Of a stretch of 46,301 nucleotides of DNA, positions 15,355 through 22,910 are shown one piece after another (the first letter of the stretch is position 1; each line of letters opens with the position of its first letter). The notes beneath the pieces were generated by a model. It searched no databases and was not told the origin of the DNA. It saw nothing but the letters and a program-made list of their open reading frames with translations. Source of the DNA: JACVRW01 sp035947555. Its GTDB lineage: Bacteria > Actinomycetota > Thermoleophilia > Solirubrobacterales > Thermoleophilaceae. The stretch covers positions 1 to 46,301 of the forward strand of contig DASZJZ010000098.1 of assembly GCA_035947555.1 (NCBI GenBank), in the 5' to 3' direction. Position numbers and translations under genes: made by a program.

Positions 15355-16358
15355 ACCGATGTAGCCATCTCGTTTTCATAGTCGAGCTCGGTCCTCACGC
15401 CGAGACTGTTGAGGATCTCGTTGGCTGCCCGGAGGTCGGGCGCGTCGCGAACGGGGAGGGCCAGCCGGGCTGCGCTCGCGGCGGCGGCGACCGGGTCGAA
15501 GAAGGTGGTGGCCGCCGCGAGGGGACGGAGGTCGACGGTCCGGCGGCCGCCCCGGATCTCGACGAGGCCAGACTCCCCGCGGAACGCTCGGAGCGCGAGG
15601 GCGCTGGCCTCGGTCGGGACGGCCTCGACCGCCTCGGCGAGCCGTCTGGCGACGGGCTCGTCGATCGGCAGCCGGCCGAGAAGGCCGTCGCGTTCGTCGA
15701 CCTCGTCCATTCGGGCGAGGACCTCGTCGGGCGTGAGCTCGCCGTCGCAGCCGATGCCGAAGACGGCGCAGAGGACGCCGGGGGTGGGCCGCTCAGCCAT
15801 GTCGCGGGCGCCGCCGAGCACTCCCTGGGCGGACCGCTCCGCCATGTGGAGGGCGGCGGCGAGCAGGACTGAGTCGCAGAGAGGGGAGGCGAGGCCAGGC
15901 TCGTCGCCGTGGGCGAGAACGTCGCCGCCGACGTCGACGAAGACGACGAGGTCGCAGGCGAGGGCCGCCGCGGCGTCTTCAAGGCCGACCGCGATCGCGG
16001 CTGGACCGTGATTCGCATCGACCAGAACGGTCTCCTCGCCAAGCAGCTCGGCCATGCGGGACTCGGCGAAGCGAACGCCACTGGAGCGCACATGCGTATG
16101 GGCGTTAGCGAGAAGCACGGGTCGCGCGAGCAGAGCCTCGGGCCCGATCGGGCGCGCGCCTTCTATCTCGCTCGCCTTTCTGGGACCTGGCTCCGGGTCG
16201 ATCGGGCGGCGTTCCCATGTCACTCCGCCCAGTACCGGTCTAGCGCCGTACTCCAGGCGGCAGTGCTCCGCTGTTGCGAGCGCGCCGACCACGTCGCCGC
16301 CTCCGCCGATCCCCAGGCACAGTGGTCGGCGGGCCTTTCGGAGCGCGTCCGGGATCAC
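15351..16358 (-). CDS. DUF1152 domain protein, function unknown
   Basis: A 335-residue protein beginning VIPDALRKARRPLCLGIGGGGDVVG, the glycine-rich signature of DUF1152. Further family-like blocks are GGVTWERRPIDPEPGP, ANHGPAAIAVGLEDAAAAL and VVFVDVGGDVLAHGDEPGLASPLCD, the last two resembling Rossmann-type strands with acidic ends that could hold a nucleotide or metal. No membrane segment is seen, so it is probably a cytosolic enzyme. The start is GTG at 16358, overlapping the aldolase stop (GTGA); a longer open frame upstream is spurious. The tight coupling to a class II aldolase and mtnA suggests a step in the same salvage pathway. That is inference. Confidence 0.82.
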   Translation of the reverse strand: MIPDALRKARRPLCLGIGGGGDVVGALATAEHCRLEYGARPVLGGVTWERRPIDPEPGPRKASEIEGARPIGPEALLARPVLLANAHTHVRSSGVRFAESRMAELLGEETVLVDANHGPAAIAVGLEDAAAALACDLVVFVDVGGDVLAHGDEPGLASPLCDSVLLAAALHMAERSAQGVLGGARDMAERPTPGVLCAVFGIGCDGELTPDEVLARMDEVDERDGLLGRLPIDEPVARRLAEAVEAVPTEASALALRAFRGESGLVEIRGGRRTVDLRPLAAATTFFDPVAAAASAARLALPVRDAPDLRAANEILNSLGVRTELDYENEMATSV

Positions 16359-16906
16359 CGCAGCAGCAGCGCGATCTGGGCCTGGCGCTCCACCGCCGCG
16401 CACACGTCGAGCGCCCGGGCCGGGGACTCGCCGAGCGCCAGCACCCCGTGGCGTCCCAGCAGCACCGCGCGGCGCGTGCCCAGGGCCTCCACGGCCGCGG
16501 CGGCGATCTCGTTCGAGCCGGTCGGCGCAAACGGGGCTGTCAGCACCGGCCCGCCCGCGGCGTGCTCCAGCTCCTCCGTGCCCGTGTCGAGCGGCTCGCC
16601 GAGGAAGCTCCACGCCGTGGCATGCACGCTGTGGCTGTGCACCAGGGCGCCCGCGTCCGGTCGCGCCGCGTAGACCGCGAGGTGCACGCGAAGCTCGCTG
16701 GACGGCTCACGCGCCCCGCGCAGCACCGTGCCGTCGAGCGACAGCGCCACCACGTCGTCCTCCTCCATCTCGTCGTAAGGGAGGCCGGTCGGCGTGATGA
16801 GCACCTCGTCGCCGTTCCGGGCGCTCACGTTGCCGGACGTGCCGGCCACTAGCCCGAGCCGGAGCATCTCCCGCCCGGCGGCGACGATCTCAGCGCGCAG
16901 CGACAC
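16355..16906 (-). CDS. Class II aldolase (fuculose-phosphate aldolase-like; candidate 5-(methylthio)ribulose/deoxyribulose-1-P aldolase)
   Basis: A 183-residue zinc-dependent aldolase. TSGNVSAR binds the phosphate, PSSELRVHLAVY carries the catalytic Glu, VHSHSVHAT carries two zinc-ligand histidines and GRHGVLALG the third. The length is that of a compact class II aldolase. MtnB (methylthioribulose-1-P dehydratase) belongs to the same superfamily, so that activity is the main alternative. No mtnC, mtnD or mtnW/X follows, however, so cleavage to dihydroxyacetone phosphate plus an aldehyde (the 'DHAP shunt') fits the operon better. It overlaps the 3' end of mtnA by 17 bases and the DUF1152 start by four. 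Confidence 0.85.
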   Translation of the reverse strand: MSLRAEIVAAGREMLRLGLVAGTSGNVSARNGDEVLITPTGLPYDEMEEDDVVALSLDGTVLRGAREPSSELRVHLAVYAARPDAGALVHSHSVHATAWSFLGEPLDTGTEELEHAAGGPVLTAPFAPTGSNEIAAAAVEALGTRRAVLLGRHGVLALGESPARALDVCAAVERQAQIALLLR

Positions 16907-17936
16907 GCGCGATGGCGTCCTCGTACGGCGGCTCGAGCACGCCCGCCTCGGTGACGATGGCCGTGACGAGCTCGGCGGGCGTGACGTCGAAGGCGAAGTT
17001 CACCGCGGGCACCCCAGCGCCCAGCTCGGACGGATCGCGCTCCTCGATAGGGATGGCATCGCCATTCGGCGTGTCCGGGTCGATCGTGGAGACCGGTGCG
17101 GCCACGTAGAACGGCACGCCGTGCCGCGCGGCCAGCACGGCGAGAGGGTAGGTGCCGACCTTGTTGGCCACGTCGCCGTTCGCGGCGATCCGATCGGCGC
17201 CGACCACGATCCGGTCCACGAGCCCCCGCGCCATCAGGGCGCCGGCGCTGGAGTCGGTCACGAGGCGGTGCGGGATGCCGTCTCGGGCGAGCTCCCACGT
17301 GGTGAGACGGGCGCCCTGGTTGAGCGGTCGGGTCTCGTCGACCCAGACCTGCTCGAGCCGGCCCTGCTCCCAGGCGGCGCGAAGGACGCCGCCGGCGGTG
17401 CCGTAGCCGGCGGTGGCGAGGGCGCCCGCGTTGCAGTGGGTGAGAGCGCGGTCGCCGGGCCGGAAGCGCTCGGCGCCCAGGGCGGCGAGCCGGCGATCGG
17501 CGGCTTCCTGCTCGCGGTGGATGCGGCGGGCGCACTCGAGCGGATCAGCGGAAGCGAGGACCTGATCGACCGCCCACGCGAGGTTGACGGCGGTGGGGCG
17601 GGCCGAGCGGAGGAGGTCGGCGGCGGAGGCGAGCGCCGCGGGGTCGCGGCGCGAGGGTGCGGCGGCGGCCGCGGGATCGGGGCCGCCGGCCAAGCGTGCG
17701 GCGGCGGCCGTGGACTTGCCGCCGGCGGCCAGCGCCATCCCGTACGCCGCCGCTATCCCGATCGCCGGTGCTCCCCGGACGGCGAGCGTTCGGATGCACT
17801 CCGCTACCTCCTCCGCGCTCTCGCAGCGGATCCAGCGCTCCTCGTCCGGCAGTGCGCGCTGGTCGAGGATCAGGAGCGCGTCGCCCGCGAAGCGGAGGGG
17901 CTCCGTCGTCGCGGTGCGCTGGGGCTCGACCGTCAT
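16890..17936 (-). CDS. mtnA: Methylthioribose-1-phosphate isomerase
   Basis: A 348-residue MtnA that converts the aldose-1-phosphate of 5-methylthioribose (or 5-deoxyribose) to the ketose. Catalytic residues are in place: Cys168 in THCNAGALATAGYG and Asp248 in VVGADRIAANGDVANKVGT, with RGAPAIGIAAAYG near residue 55. It belongs to the eIF2B-alpha-like fold. Distinction from ribose-1,5-bisphosphate isomerase rests on overall similarity. The ATG at 17936 overlaps the stop of a mini-ORF (ATGA). The first five codons (MTVEP) are repeated twice upstream as mini-ORF starts. It is downstream of a TetR-type repressor in the same transcription unit. Confidence 0.95.
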   Translation of the reverse strand: MTVEPQRTATTEPLRFAGDALLILDQRALPDEERWIRCESAEEVAECIRTLAVRGAPAIGIAAAYGMALAAGGKSTAAAARLAGGPDPAAAAAPSRRDPAALASAADLLRSARPTAVNLAWAVDQVLASADPLECARRIHREQEAADRRLAALGAERFRPGDRALTHCNAGALATAGYGTAGGVLRAAWEQGRLEQVWVDETRPLNQGARLTTWELARDGIPHRLVTDSSAGALMARGLVDRIVVGADRIAANGDVANKVGTYPLAVLAARHGVPFYVAAPVSTIDPDTPNGDAIPIEERDPSELGAGVPAVNFAFDVTPAELVTAIVTEAGVLEPPYEDAIARVAAR

Positions 17937-17959
17937 GGGACGCGGGGCTCGACCGTCAC
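17933..17959 (-). CDS. Mini-ORF 2 (8 codons, VTVEPRVP) overlapping the mtnA start
   Basis: GTG at 17959 opens an eight-codon frame whose TGA (17935-17933) overlaps the mtnA ATG as ATGA. Its first five codons are the same as those of mtnA (valine for methionine at the GTG). Its own start overlaps the stop of mini-ORF 1 as GTGA. It may act as a translation relay, or may simply be a by-product of a tandem duplication of the gene start. The reading frame is seen directly; translation is not shown. Confidence 0.35.
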   Translation of the reverse strand: MTVEPRVP

Positions 17960-17985
17960 CGGACGCTGAGGGGCTCGACCGTCAC
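17956..17985 (-). CDS. Mini-ORF 1 (9 codons, VTVEPLSVR) between TetR and mtnA
   Basis: GTG at 17985, ten bases after the TetR stop and preceded by GAG/CGG, opens a nine-codon frame. It ends in TGA (17958-17956) that shares GTGA with the start of mini-ORF 2. It carries the same VTVEP opening as mini-ORF 2 and mtnA. A ribosome finishing TetR could in principle reinitiate here, then at mini-ORF 2, then at mtnA. Confidence 0.35.
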   Translation of the reverse strand: MTVEPLSVR

Positions 17986-17995
17986 CCGCTCGACG

Positions 17996-18604
17996 CTAGC
18001 GGGCGGGCGCGCCGTCTCGCAGCTCCGCCAGGCGGGCGTCCACCAGCTCGAGCTGCCGCTCGGCGCTCGGCCCGGTCGGCTCGAACATCGCCTGCACCGC
18101 GAGGCCGTCCACCAGCGCCACCAGTCCGGCCGCCTCCCGCTCGACGTCGACGCCCTCGTCAATGTCCCCCTCCGCCTGGGCGCCGCGCAGCGCGTCTGCC
18201 ACCAGCCGGCGCCATGCCTCGTACGCCAGCCGCTGCGCCCGAGCGAGCGGCGGGCGCGTGAGCGCCAGCCCCAGGAACGCGAACCAGACGCGCGTCTCCT
18301 CGCGCCGCTGCTCGTCCAGCGGCAGCCCGATCTCGAGCAGCGCTCGCGTCAGCTCGAGCGAGTCGCCTGCCGCGTGACGAGCCGCAGCCACGCGGCGGTT
18401 GACCCGCTCGGCCACGGTCTGGAACGCGAACAGGAGCAGCTCCTCCTTGTCGGAGAAGTAGTGATGCAGCGCGCCCGTGGACCAGCCCGCCTCGGCCGCC
18501 ACTCCCCTGATCGTGACCGCGTCGAGACCCTGGCGCGACGCGATCCGCCAGACGGCGGCCGCCAGCTCCTCCCGGCGCTGCTCGTGATCGACGACCTTCG
18601 GCAT
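17996..18604 (-). CDS. TetR/AcrR family transcriptional regulator
   Basis: A 202-residue repressor. The N-terminal helix-turn-helix is clear (RREELAAAVWRIASRQGLDAVTIRGVAAEAG, then WSTGALHHYFSDKEELLLFA). The C-terminal ligand domain resembles the BetI-like TetR_C group (RVWFAFLGLALTRPPLA, EAAGLVALVDGLAVQAMFEP). It heads the mtnA operon, with only ten bases between its stop and mini-ORF 1, so it probably regulates that operon and itself. It may also control the divergent small membrane protein gene, since an AT-rich inverted repeat lies between them. The ligand is unknown. Confidence 0.92.
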   Translation of the reverse strand: MPKVVDHEQRREELAAAVWRIASRQGLDAVTIRGVAAEAGWSTGALHHYFSDKEELLLFAFQTVAERVNRRVAAARHAAGDSLELTRALLEIGLPLDEQRREETRVWFAFLGLALTRPPLARAQRLAYEAWRRLVADALRGAQAEGDIDEGVDVEREAAGLVALVDGLAVQAMFEPTGPSAERQLELVDARLAELRDGAPAR

Positions 18605-18616
18605 GCCCTAGATTCT

Positions 18617-18629
18617 ATACCGAACGTAT
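18617..18629. promoter_or_regulatory. Probable TetR operator and divergent promoters
   Basis: ATAC-N5-GTAT (18617-18629) lies in a 40-base AT-rich stretch, unusual for this genome, between the divergent TetR and membrane protein genes. TATGAT (18627-18632) and TATAAA (18632-18637) are candidate -10 boxes for the rightward gene, and TATAGAAT on the other strand for TetR. A regulator bound at the dyad would cover both promoters. Confidence 0.5.
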
Positions 18630-18646
18630 GATATAAATAAGCGTAC

Positions 18647-18988
18647 ATGGAGCTCAAATGGATACTCGCAATCGGATTCGAGGCCGCCTTCTGGATCATG
18701 CTGGCCGCGTTCCTCGTCCTGCGCTATCGCTACGGGATGGAGGGCGTGACCCGGCTGTTCGTGATCGGCGTCGTTATCGACACCGCCGGACTGCTGGGAC
18801 TCGCCGTGTGGGACTTCGCGAACAGCGGCAGCGTCAACGCCTACACGATCTTCATCGGTGCGATCCTGTTCTACGCGCTCACCGTCGGCAAGCGCGACAT
18901 GAAGCGGCTCGACGCCTGGATGGACCGCAAGATCAAGCCGCGCAGGGCACGGACGGCCGCGGGGCGCCCGTGCCCTGATCGGACGTAG
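18647..18988 (+). CDS. Small membrane protein divergent from TetR
   Basis: A 113-residue protein with three hydrophobic segments (about 5-25, 35-57 and 67-82) and a basic C-terminal tail (KRDMKRLDAWMDRKIKPRRAR), so it is likely an inner-membrane protein with the tail in the cytosol. I do not recognise a named family. No Shine-Dalgarno is present, and TATAAA ends ten bases before the ATG, so the message may be leaderless. Divergence from the TetR gene makes it a likely target of that regulator. Confidence 0.75.
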   Translation: MELKWILAIGFEAAFWIMLAAFLVLRYRYGMEGVTRLFVIGVVIDTAGLLGLAVWDFANSGSVNAYTIFIGAILFYALTVGKRDMKRLDAWMDRKIKPRRARTAAGRPCPDRT

Positions 18989-18992
18989 CTTC

Positions 18993-19973
18993 CTACTGCA
19001 CGAGCCCCGTCTCCGACAGGTACTGGCCCGCCACTTCCTCCGGCGTCTGCTTGTCGAGGTCCACGCGGGCGTTCAGCTCCTGCATCGCCTCGTCGGTCAG
19101 GCCCTCGTTCACCATCGCGACGACCTCCTCGAGCTCCGCTCCGCCCTGCTCGGCGATCTCGTTGCGCATCACGAGCGTCGAGTTGTACGGCGGGAACATG
19201 TCCTTGTCGTCCTCGAGCAGCACGAAATCCTCGCGCTGGATCTGCGGGTCGGTGGTGAAGACGATCGACACGTCGGCCTGACCTTCCGTCAGCACCTGGT
19301 GCCGCAGGGCGATGTCCACCGGCACGAAGCGCCGAAAGTCGAGCCCGTAGACCTCCTCCAGCCCGAGCAGGCAGTCGAGCCTCTGGCGGCACTCCGGTGA
19401 CCCGTACAGGGTGAACTGGTCGTCAACCTTCGCCAGGTCGGAGATCGTCCGCAGGCTGTTCTCGTCGGCCGTCTCCATGGTCACAGCGACCTCGTTCGAG
19501 CTCGTGAACGGCGTGGGCTCGAACGCGGTCAGGTTCTTCTCGGCGAAGCCCTCCCTGGCCTGGTCGTACGCGGCATCCGGGTCCTTGGGGAGCTTGTCCG
19601 CCTGCACGCCGAAGAACGACAGCAGCGCCGTGCCGGTGTACTCCGGGTAGGCGTCGATCTCGCCGCCCTCGAGCGCAGCGAGCGCGGTCTTCTCGTCGCC
19701 CAGGTTGAGCTGCTTCTCGACTGTGTAGCCCGCCGCCTCGAAGGCCTGGGCGTAGATCTCGCCGAGCACCTTCTGCTCGGTGAAGTTCTTCGAGCCGACG
19801 GTGATGGTGGTCCCGGCGTTGGCCTCGTCGCGCTGGATGCCGGACCCGCCGCTCTCCTCCTGGGTGGCCGCGCCTCCGCCGCCGCCGTCATCGTCGTCGT
19901 CGTCCCCGCATGCGGCCAGCGCGAGCGACGCGACCAGCAGCATCAGCAGCATCAGCCAGCGATGCGATCTCAT
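18993..19973 (-). CDS. Quaternary-amine ABC transporter substrate-binding lipoprotein
   Basis: A 326-residue OpuCC/OsmF-type binding protein. A lipoprotein signal (LMLLVASLALAAC, lipid-bearing Cys22) is followed by an Asp/Gly-rich linker and the family opening TITVGSKNFTEQKVLGEIYAQ. AYPEYTGTALLSFFG contains the conserved ligand-side PEYTG. Such proteins bind glycine betaine, choline, carnitine or related solutes outside the membrane. The ATG at 19973 overlaps the permease stop (ATGA); the longer open frame upstream is spurious. It is the last gene of a four-gene transporter operon. The exact ligand cannot be decided here. Confidence 0.93.
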   Translation of the reverse strand: MRSHRWLMLLMLLVASLALAACGDDDDDDGGGGGAATQEESGGSGIQRDEANAGTTITVGSKNFTEQKVLGEIYAQAFEAAGYTVEKQLNLGDEKTALAALEGGEIDAYPEYTGTALLSFFGVQADKLPKDPDAAYDQAREGFAEKNLTAFEPTPFTSSNEVAVTMETADENSLRTISDLAKVDDQFTLYGSPECRQRLDCLLGLEEVYGLDFRRFVPVDIALRHQVLTEGQADVSIVFTTDPQIQREDFVLLEDDKDMFPPYNSTLVMRNEIAEQGGAELEEVVAMVNEGLTDEAMQELNARVDLDKQTPEEVAGQYLSETGLVQ

Positions 19974-20692
19974 GTCGTTGCTTCCCTCCTGTCGAGCTTC
20001 AGGCCGCGAGGCGTCACGCCGCGTTGCAGCGCCGCAAGCGAGACCTCCGTCACGACGGCGAGCAGCGCCACGACGATCGCCGCCGCCAGCCTGCCCTCGT
20101 CGCCGTACGTGTTGACGTTGATGATCGGGTCGCCGAGCGTGACGACGCCGGCCAGGGGGGCGATCGTGGCGGTGGCCACCACGTTCACCGCGGAGATGCG
20201 GATGCCGCCGAAGATGAGCGGGAGTGCCAGCGGCAGCTCCACGCGCCGGACGATCTGGGCCCCCGTCATGCCCATGCCGCGGGCCGAGTCGACCGCGTCG
20301 GGATCGACCTGGGTCACGCCCGTGTAGGCGTTGGTCAGGATCGGCGGGATCGCCAGGAGCACGAGCGCCAGGATCAGGTTCGTCTCGCCGACGCCGAGGA
20401 AGGCGACGAAGAACGCGATCAGCGCCAGAATCGGCACCGCGCGGCCGACGTTCGACGCGTTGATCGCGATGAAGCCGCCCTTGCGGATGTGCCCGAGCCA
20501 GAGGCCGAGCGGGATCGAGACCGCGCACGCGATCCCCATCGAGATGAGCGAAAGCCTCACGTGGGGCCATGTGAGCTCCCACATCTCGGCCAGCCCGCCC
20601 ACCTCGGTGCCGCCCGCGGGCGACGGGCGCTCGTCGAAGATGAAGTCGATGGCGTCGCCGAACTCGCCGAGCACGGCGAGGGTGGTGCTCAT
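19970..20692 (-). CDS. Quaternary-amine ABC transporter permease (OpuCD-like)
   Basis: A 240-residue integral membrane permease of the OpuC/ProW type. After about 40 residues, HVRLSLISMGIACAVSIPLGLWLG starts the core of five helices. The EAA-like coupling loop is DAVDSARGMGMTGAQIVRRVELPLALPLI. It would pair with the other permease and the ATPase to import a compatible solute. The ATG at 20692 overlaps the upstream stop (ATGA); an ATG eight codons earlier is less likely. Confidence 0.92.
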   Translation of the reverse strand: MSTTLAVLGEFGDAIDFIFDERPSPAGGTEVGGLAEMWELTWPHVRLSLISMGIACAVSIPLGLWLGHIRKGGFIAINASNVGRAVPILALIAFFVAFLGVGETNLILALVLLAIPPILTNAYTGVTQVDPDAVDSARGMGMTGAQIVRRVELPLALPLIFGGIRISAVNVVATATIAPLAGVVTLGDPIINVNTYGDEGRLAAAIVVALLAVVTEVSLAALQRGVTPRGLKLDRREATT

Positions 20693-21390
20693 CGCGCCGC
20701 CACCGCCCTGGTCCACGGGGTGACCGCTCGCTGAGCGAGCAGGATCAGCCCGTCGAGCACCCCCGCGAGCAGCACCGCGAGCCCGCCCGCCACCACCACG
20801 TTCGACTTGAAGTTGATGTCGGCGAAGATCTGCCCGCCGAGACCCCCGGCGCCCGCGAAGAACGCCAGCGTGGCCAGACCGACCGTGGTAGTCACGGCGA
20901 TCCGCAGGCCGGCCATGATCTCTGGCAGGGCCAGCGGCACCTCCACGCGCCAGAGCAGCTGCCGATCGGTCAGGCCCATCCCCCGGCCGGCGTCCTTCGT
21001 CTCATCGGGGACGTTGTCGAGCCCCGTGAGCACGTTGCGGAAGATGATCAGCAGGACGTAGGCGACGAGCGCGATCAGGGCGGTCGTCGTCCCGCGCCCG
21101 GTGAGCGGCAGCAGCAGGAAGAAAGCCGCGACGCTCGGGACCGTGTAGAGGATGCCGGTCACCTGCGTGACCGGGTTGATCAGCCGGCGCCGCCGGTAGG
21201 CGATCAGCGCGAGGGTGAAGGAGATCGCGAAGCCGATGGCCACCGCCACGACGGTCAGGTAGACGTGCTCGAAGAAGGGATCGACGTAGCGATCGAAGTT
21301 GTCGACGATCCAGTCCGGGCAGAAGCCGTTGTCCGACACGCAGCTGTCGGTGCGCTCCCGGATCTCGAGCTGCGCGAAGAGGGAGCTCAC
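20689..21390 (-). CDS. Quaternary-amine ABC transporter permease (OpuCB-like)
   Basis: A 233-residue permease paralogous to the neighbouring one. HVYLTVVAVAIGFAISFTLALIA opens the transmembrane core, PSVAAFFLLLPLTG is typical of OpuCB, and the ATPase-coupling loop is DETKDAGRGMGLTDRQLLWRVEVPLALPEI. The N-terminal 35 residues include two cysteines (SCVSDNGFCPDW) on what is probably the outer face. The GTG at 21390 overlaps the ATPase stop by four bases (GTGA), so the three transporter core genes are translationally chained. Confidence 0.92.
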   Translation of the reverse strand: MSSLFAQLEIRERTDSCVSDNGFCPDWIVDNFDRYVDPFFEHVYLTVVAVAIGFAISFTLALIAYRRRRLINPVTQVTGILYTVPSVAAFFLLLPLTGRGTTTALIALVAYVLLIIFRNVLTGLDNVPDETKDAGRGMGLTDRQLLWRVEVPLALPEIMAGLRIAVTTTVGLATLAFFAGAGGLGGQIFADINFKSNVVVAGGLAVLLAGVLDGLILLAQRAVTPWTRAVAAR

Positions 21391-22580
21391 GTCGCCGCGT
21401 CCGCCCCGTGCGGGACCTCGTCGGGATCGGTGCGCAGGGCATGGCTGAGGATCTCGATCGACAGCACGCCGACGACCGCGCCGCGGTGGTCGACCACCGC
21501 GCCGTACTGGGCCTCCTCCTGGAGCAGGTCGGAGAGGGCATCGCGGAGCACGTCCTCGAGCTCGAGCAAGGGCTTTGCCTCGGAGCGCAGCTGGTGCTCG
21601 ACGCGCTCGCCGAGCAGGCCCTTCTCGGACAGCCAGCCGAGCGGCCGGCGGTCGCCGTCCACGAGCAGCGGGTAACGCACCTCGCTGTCCGCCAGCTTGG
21701 CGCGGGCCTCGGCCGTTGGCTCCCCCACCCGCACGAGCGGCGCCTTCCAAAGGTCGACGTCGCGCACGCGCTGCAGCGCGAGCCGCTTCAGCGCGCGGTC
21801 GGCGCCGACGAAGTCCTCCACGAAGCGCCCCTGCGGGTACATCAGGAGCTCCGCCGGGGGCGCGTACTGAGCGAGCTTGCCGCCCTTCTGCATCACCGCG
21901 ATGCGATCGCCCATCTTGATCGCCTCGTCGATGTCGTGCGTGACGAACACGACGGTCTTGCGGATCTCGCGCTGGAGGCGCAGAAACTCGTTCTGAAGCC
22001 GCTCCCGGTTGATCGGGTCGATCGCGCCGAACGGCTCGTCCATCAGCATCAGCGGCGGGTCCACCGCCAGCGCCCGGGCCACGCCGACGCGCTGGCGCTG
22101 GCCGCCCGAGAGCTGCGCCGGGTAGCGGTCGCGGGTCTCGTGGGGGTCCAGGCTGACCAGCTCGAGCAGCTCATCCACGCGCGCGCGGATCCGCTCCCTG
22201 TCCCAGCCGAGCAGCCGCGGCACGGTGGCGACGTTGGCCGCCACGCTCAGGTGCGGGAACAGGCCGATCTGCTGGATCGCGTAGCCGATCTCACGGCGCA
22301 GCTCGGCCGGCGGACGGTCGCGGACACTACGGTCGTCGAGCAGGATGTCGCCGGAGGTGATCTCCGTCATCCGGTTGACCATCCGCATCGCGGTGGTCTT
22401 GCCGCAGCCCGAGGGGCCGACCAGCACGCAGATCTCTCCGGCGGGGACCTCGAGCGAGAGGGCGTCCACCGCCGGTGCGTCCTGGCCCGGATAGCGTTTC
22501 GTCGCCTCACGGAACTCGAGAGTCGCGGCGGCGGGGCGTGGCGACGGCCCCGGAGGCTGGGCGGAATCTGAGATGTTCAC
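21387..22580 (-). CDS. Quaternary-amine ABC transporter ATP-binding protein with CBS pair (OpuCA/ProV-like)
   Basis: About 397 residues. The ABC domain has Walker A GPSGCGKTT, Q-loop AIQQIGLFPH, signature LSGGQRQRVGVARAL, Walker B LMLMDEPFGAIDP and switch FVTHDIDEA, and Gln follows as in the OpuCA/ProV group. After about residue 260 a CBS pair follows (RYPLLVDGDRRPLGWLSE and AQYGAVVDHRGAVVGVLSIEIL), which in OpuA senses ionic strength or nucleotide. The protein would drive import and respond to osmotic state. GTG at 22580 is taken as the start, with TTG two codons earlier as an alternative. It is the first transporter gene, 32 bases after the small gene upstream. Confidence 0.93.
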   Translation of the reverse strand: MNISDSAQPPGPSPRPAAATLEFREATKRYPGQDAPAVDALSLEVPAGEICVLVGPSGCGKTTAMRMVNRMTEITSGDILLDDRSVRDRPPAELRREIGYAIQQIGLFPHLSVAANVATVPRLLGWDRERIRARVDELLELVSLDPHETRDRYPAQLSGGQRQRVGVARALAVDPPLMLMDEPFGAIDPINRERLQNEFLRLQREIRKTVVFVTHDIDEAIKMGDRIAVMQKGGKLAQYAPPAELLMYPQGRFVEDFVGADRALKRLALQRVRDVDLWKAPLVRVGEPTAEARAKLADSEVRYPLLVDGDRRPLGWLSEKGLLGERVEHQLRSEAKPLLELEDVLRDALSDLLQEEAQYGAVVDHRGAVVGVLSIEILSHALRTDPDEVPHGADAAT

Positions 22581-22612
22581 GGGCAACGGCGGTCCCGGAG
22601 GAGACCTGAATG

Positions 22613-22867
22613 CTACCCAGGCGGCGACGCGCCCTCGCGGCTCGTTCGCGAAGCCTTAATGTCGGCCGTCTGCCCGGACAGCCGCTCGAGCTCGGCCCGA
22701 AGCTCCTCGCGCAGCTCGAGCACCTCCTCCGCGGGCACTTCGTCGCCCGGCTCGTCGTCGGGCTCCGAGGCCGCCGGCGGGGGCGCCGGCTCAGGTCGCC
22801 GGCGTACCCGCGCGAACAGGCCGGCGAGCGCCGCGCCGCGGCCGATCATGAGCTTGCGGGAGGCCAT
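22613..22867 (-). CDS. Small hypothetical protein with coiled-coil C-terminal half
   Basis: An 84-residue protein. A short basic/hydrophobic start (ASRKLMIGRGAALAGLFARVRRR) could be a membrane-surface helix. A Pro/Glu-rich linker follows, then EEVLELREELRAELERLSGQT, a strong heptad-like helix. No family is recognised. It lies between the F420-type oxidoreductase gene and the transporter ATPase gene on the same strand with gaps of 43 and 32 bases, so it is probably cotranscribed. Confidence 0.6.
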   Translation of the reverse strand: MASRKLMIGRGAALAGLFARVRRRPEPAPPPAASEPDDEPGDEVPAEEVLELREELRAELERLSGQTADIKASRTSREGASPPG

Positions 22868-22910
22868 CCCGGCACCATCGTGGCGCGCGGGGTGGACGGA
22901 AGGCGGCGCC

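Larger units (their letters stand above)
17921..17985. repeat. Three tandem copies of the mtnA start sequence
   Basis: On the minus strand (A/G)TGACGGTCGAGCCCC occurs at 17936-17921, 17959-17944 and 17985-17970, with periods of 23 and 26 bases. Copy 1 is the mtnA start itself; copies 2 and 3 begin with GTG and lie in the other two reading frames. The copies are identical over 15 of 16 bases, so the duplication is either recent or selected. Confidence 0.9.
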
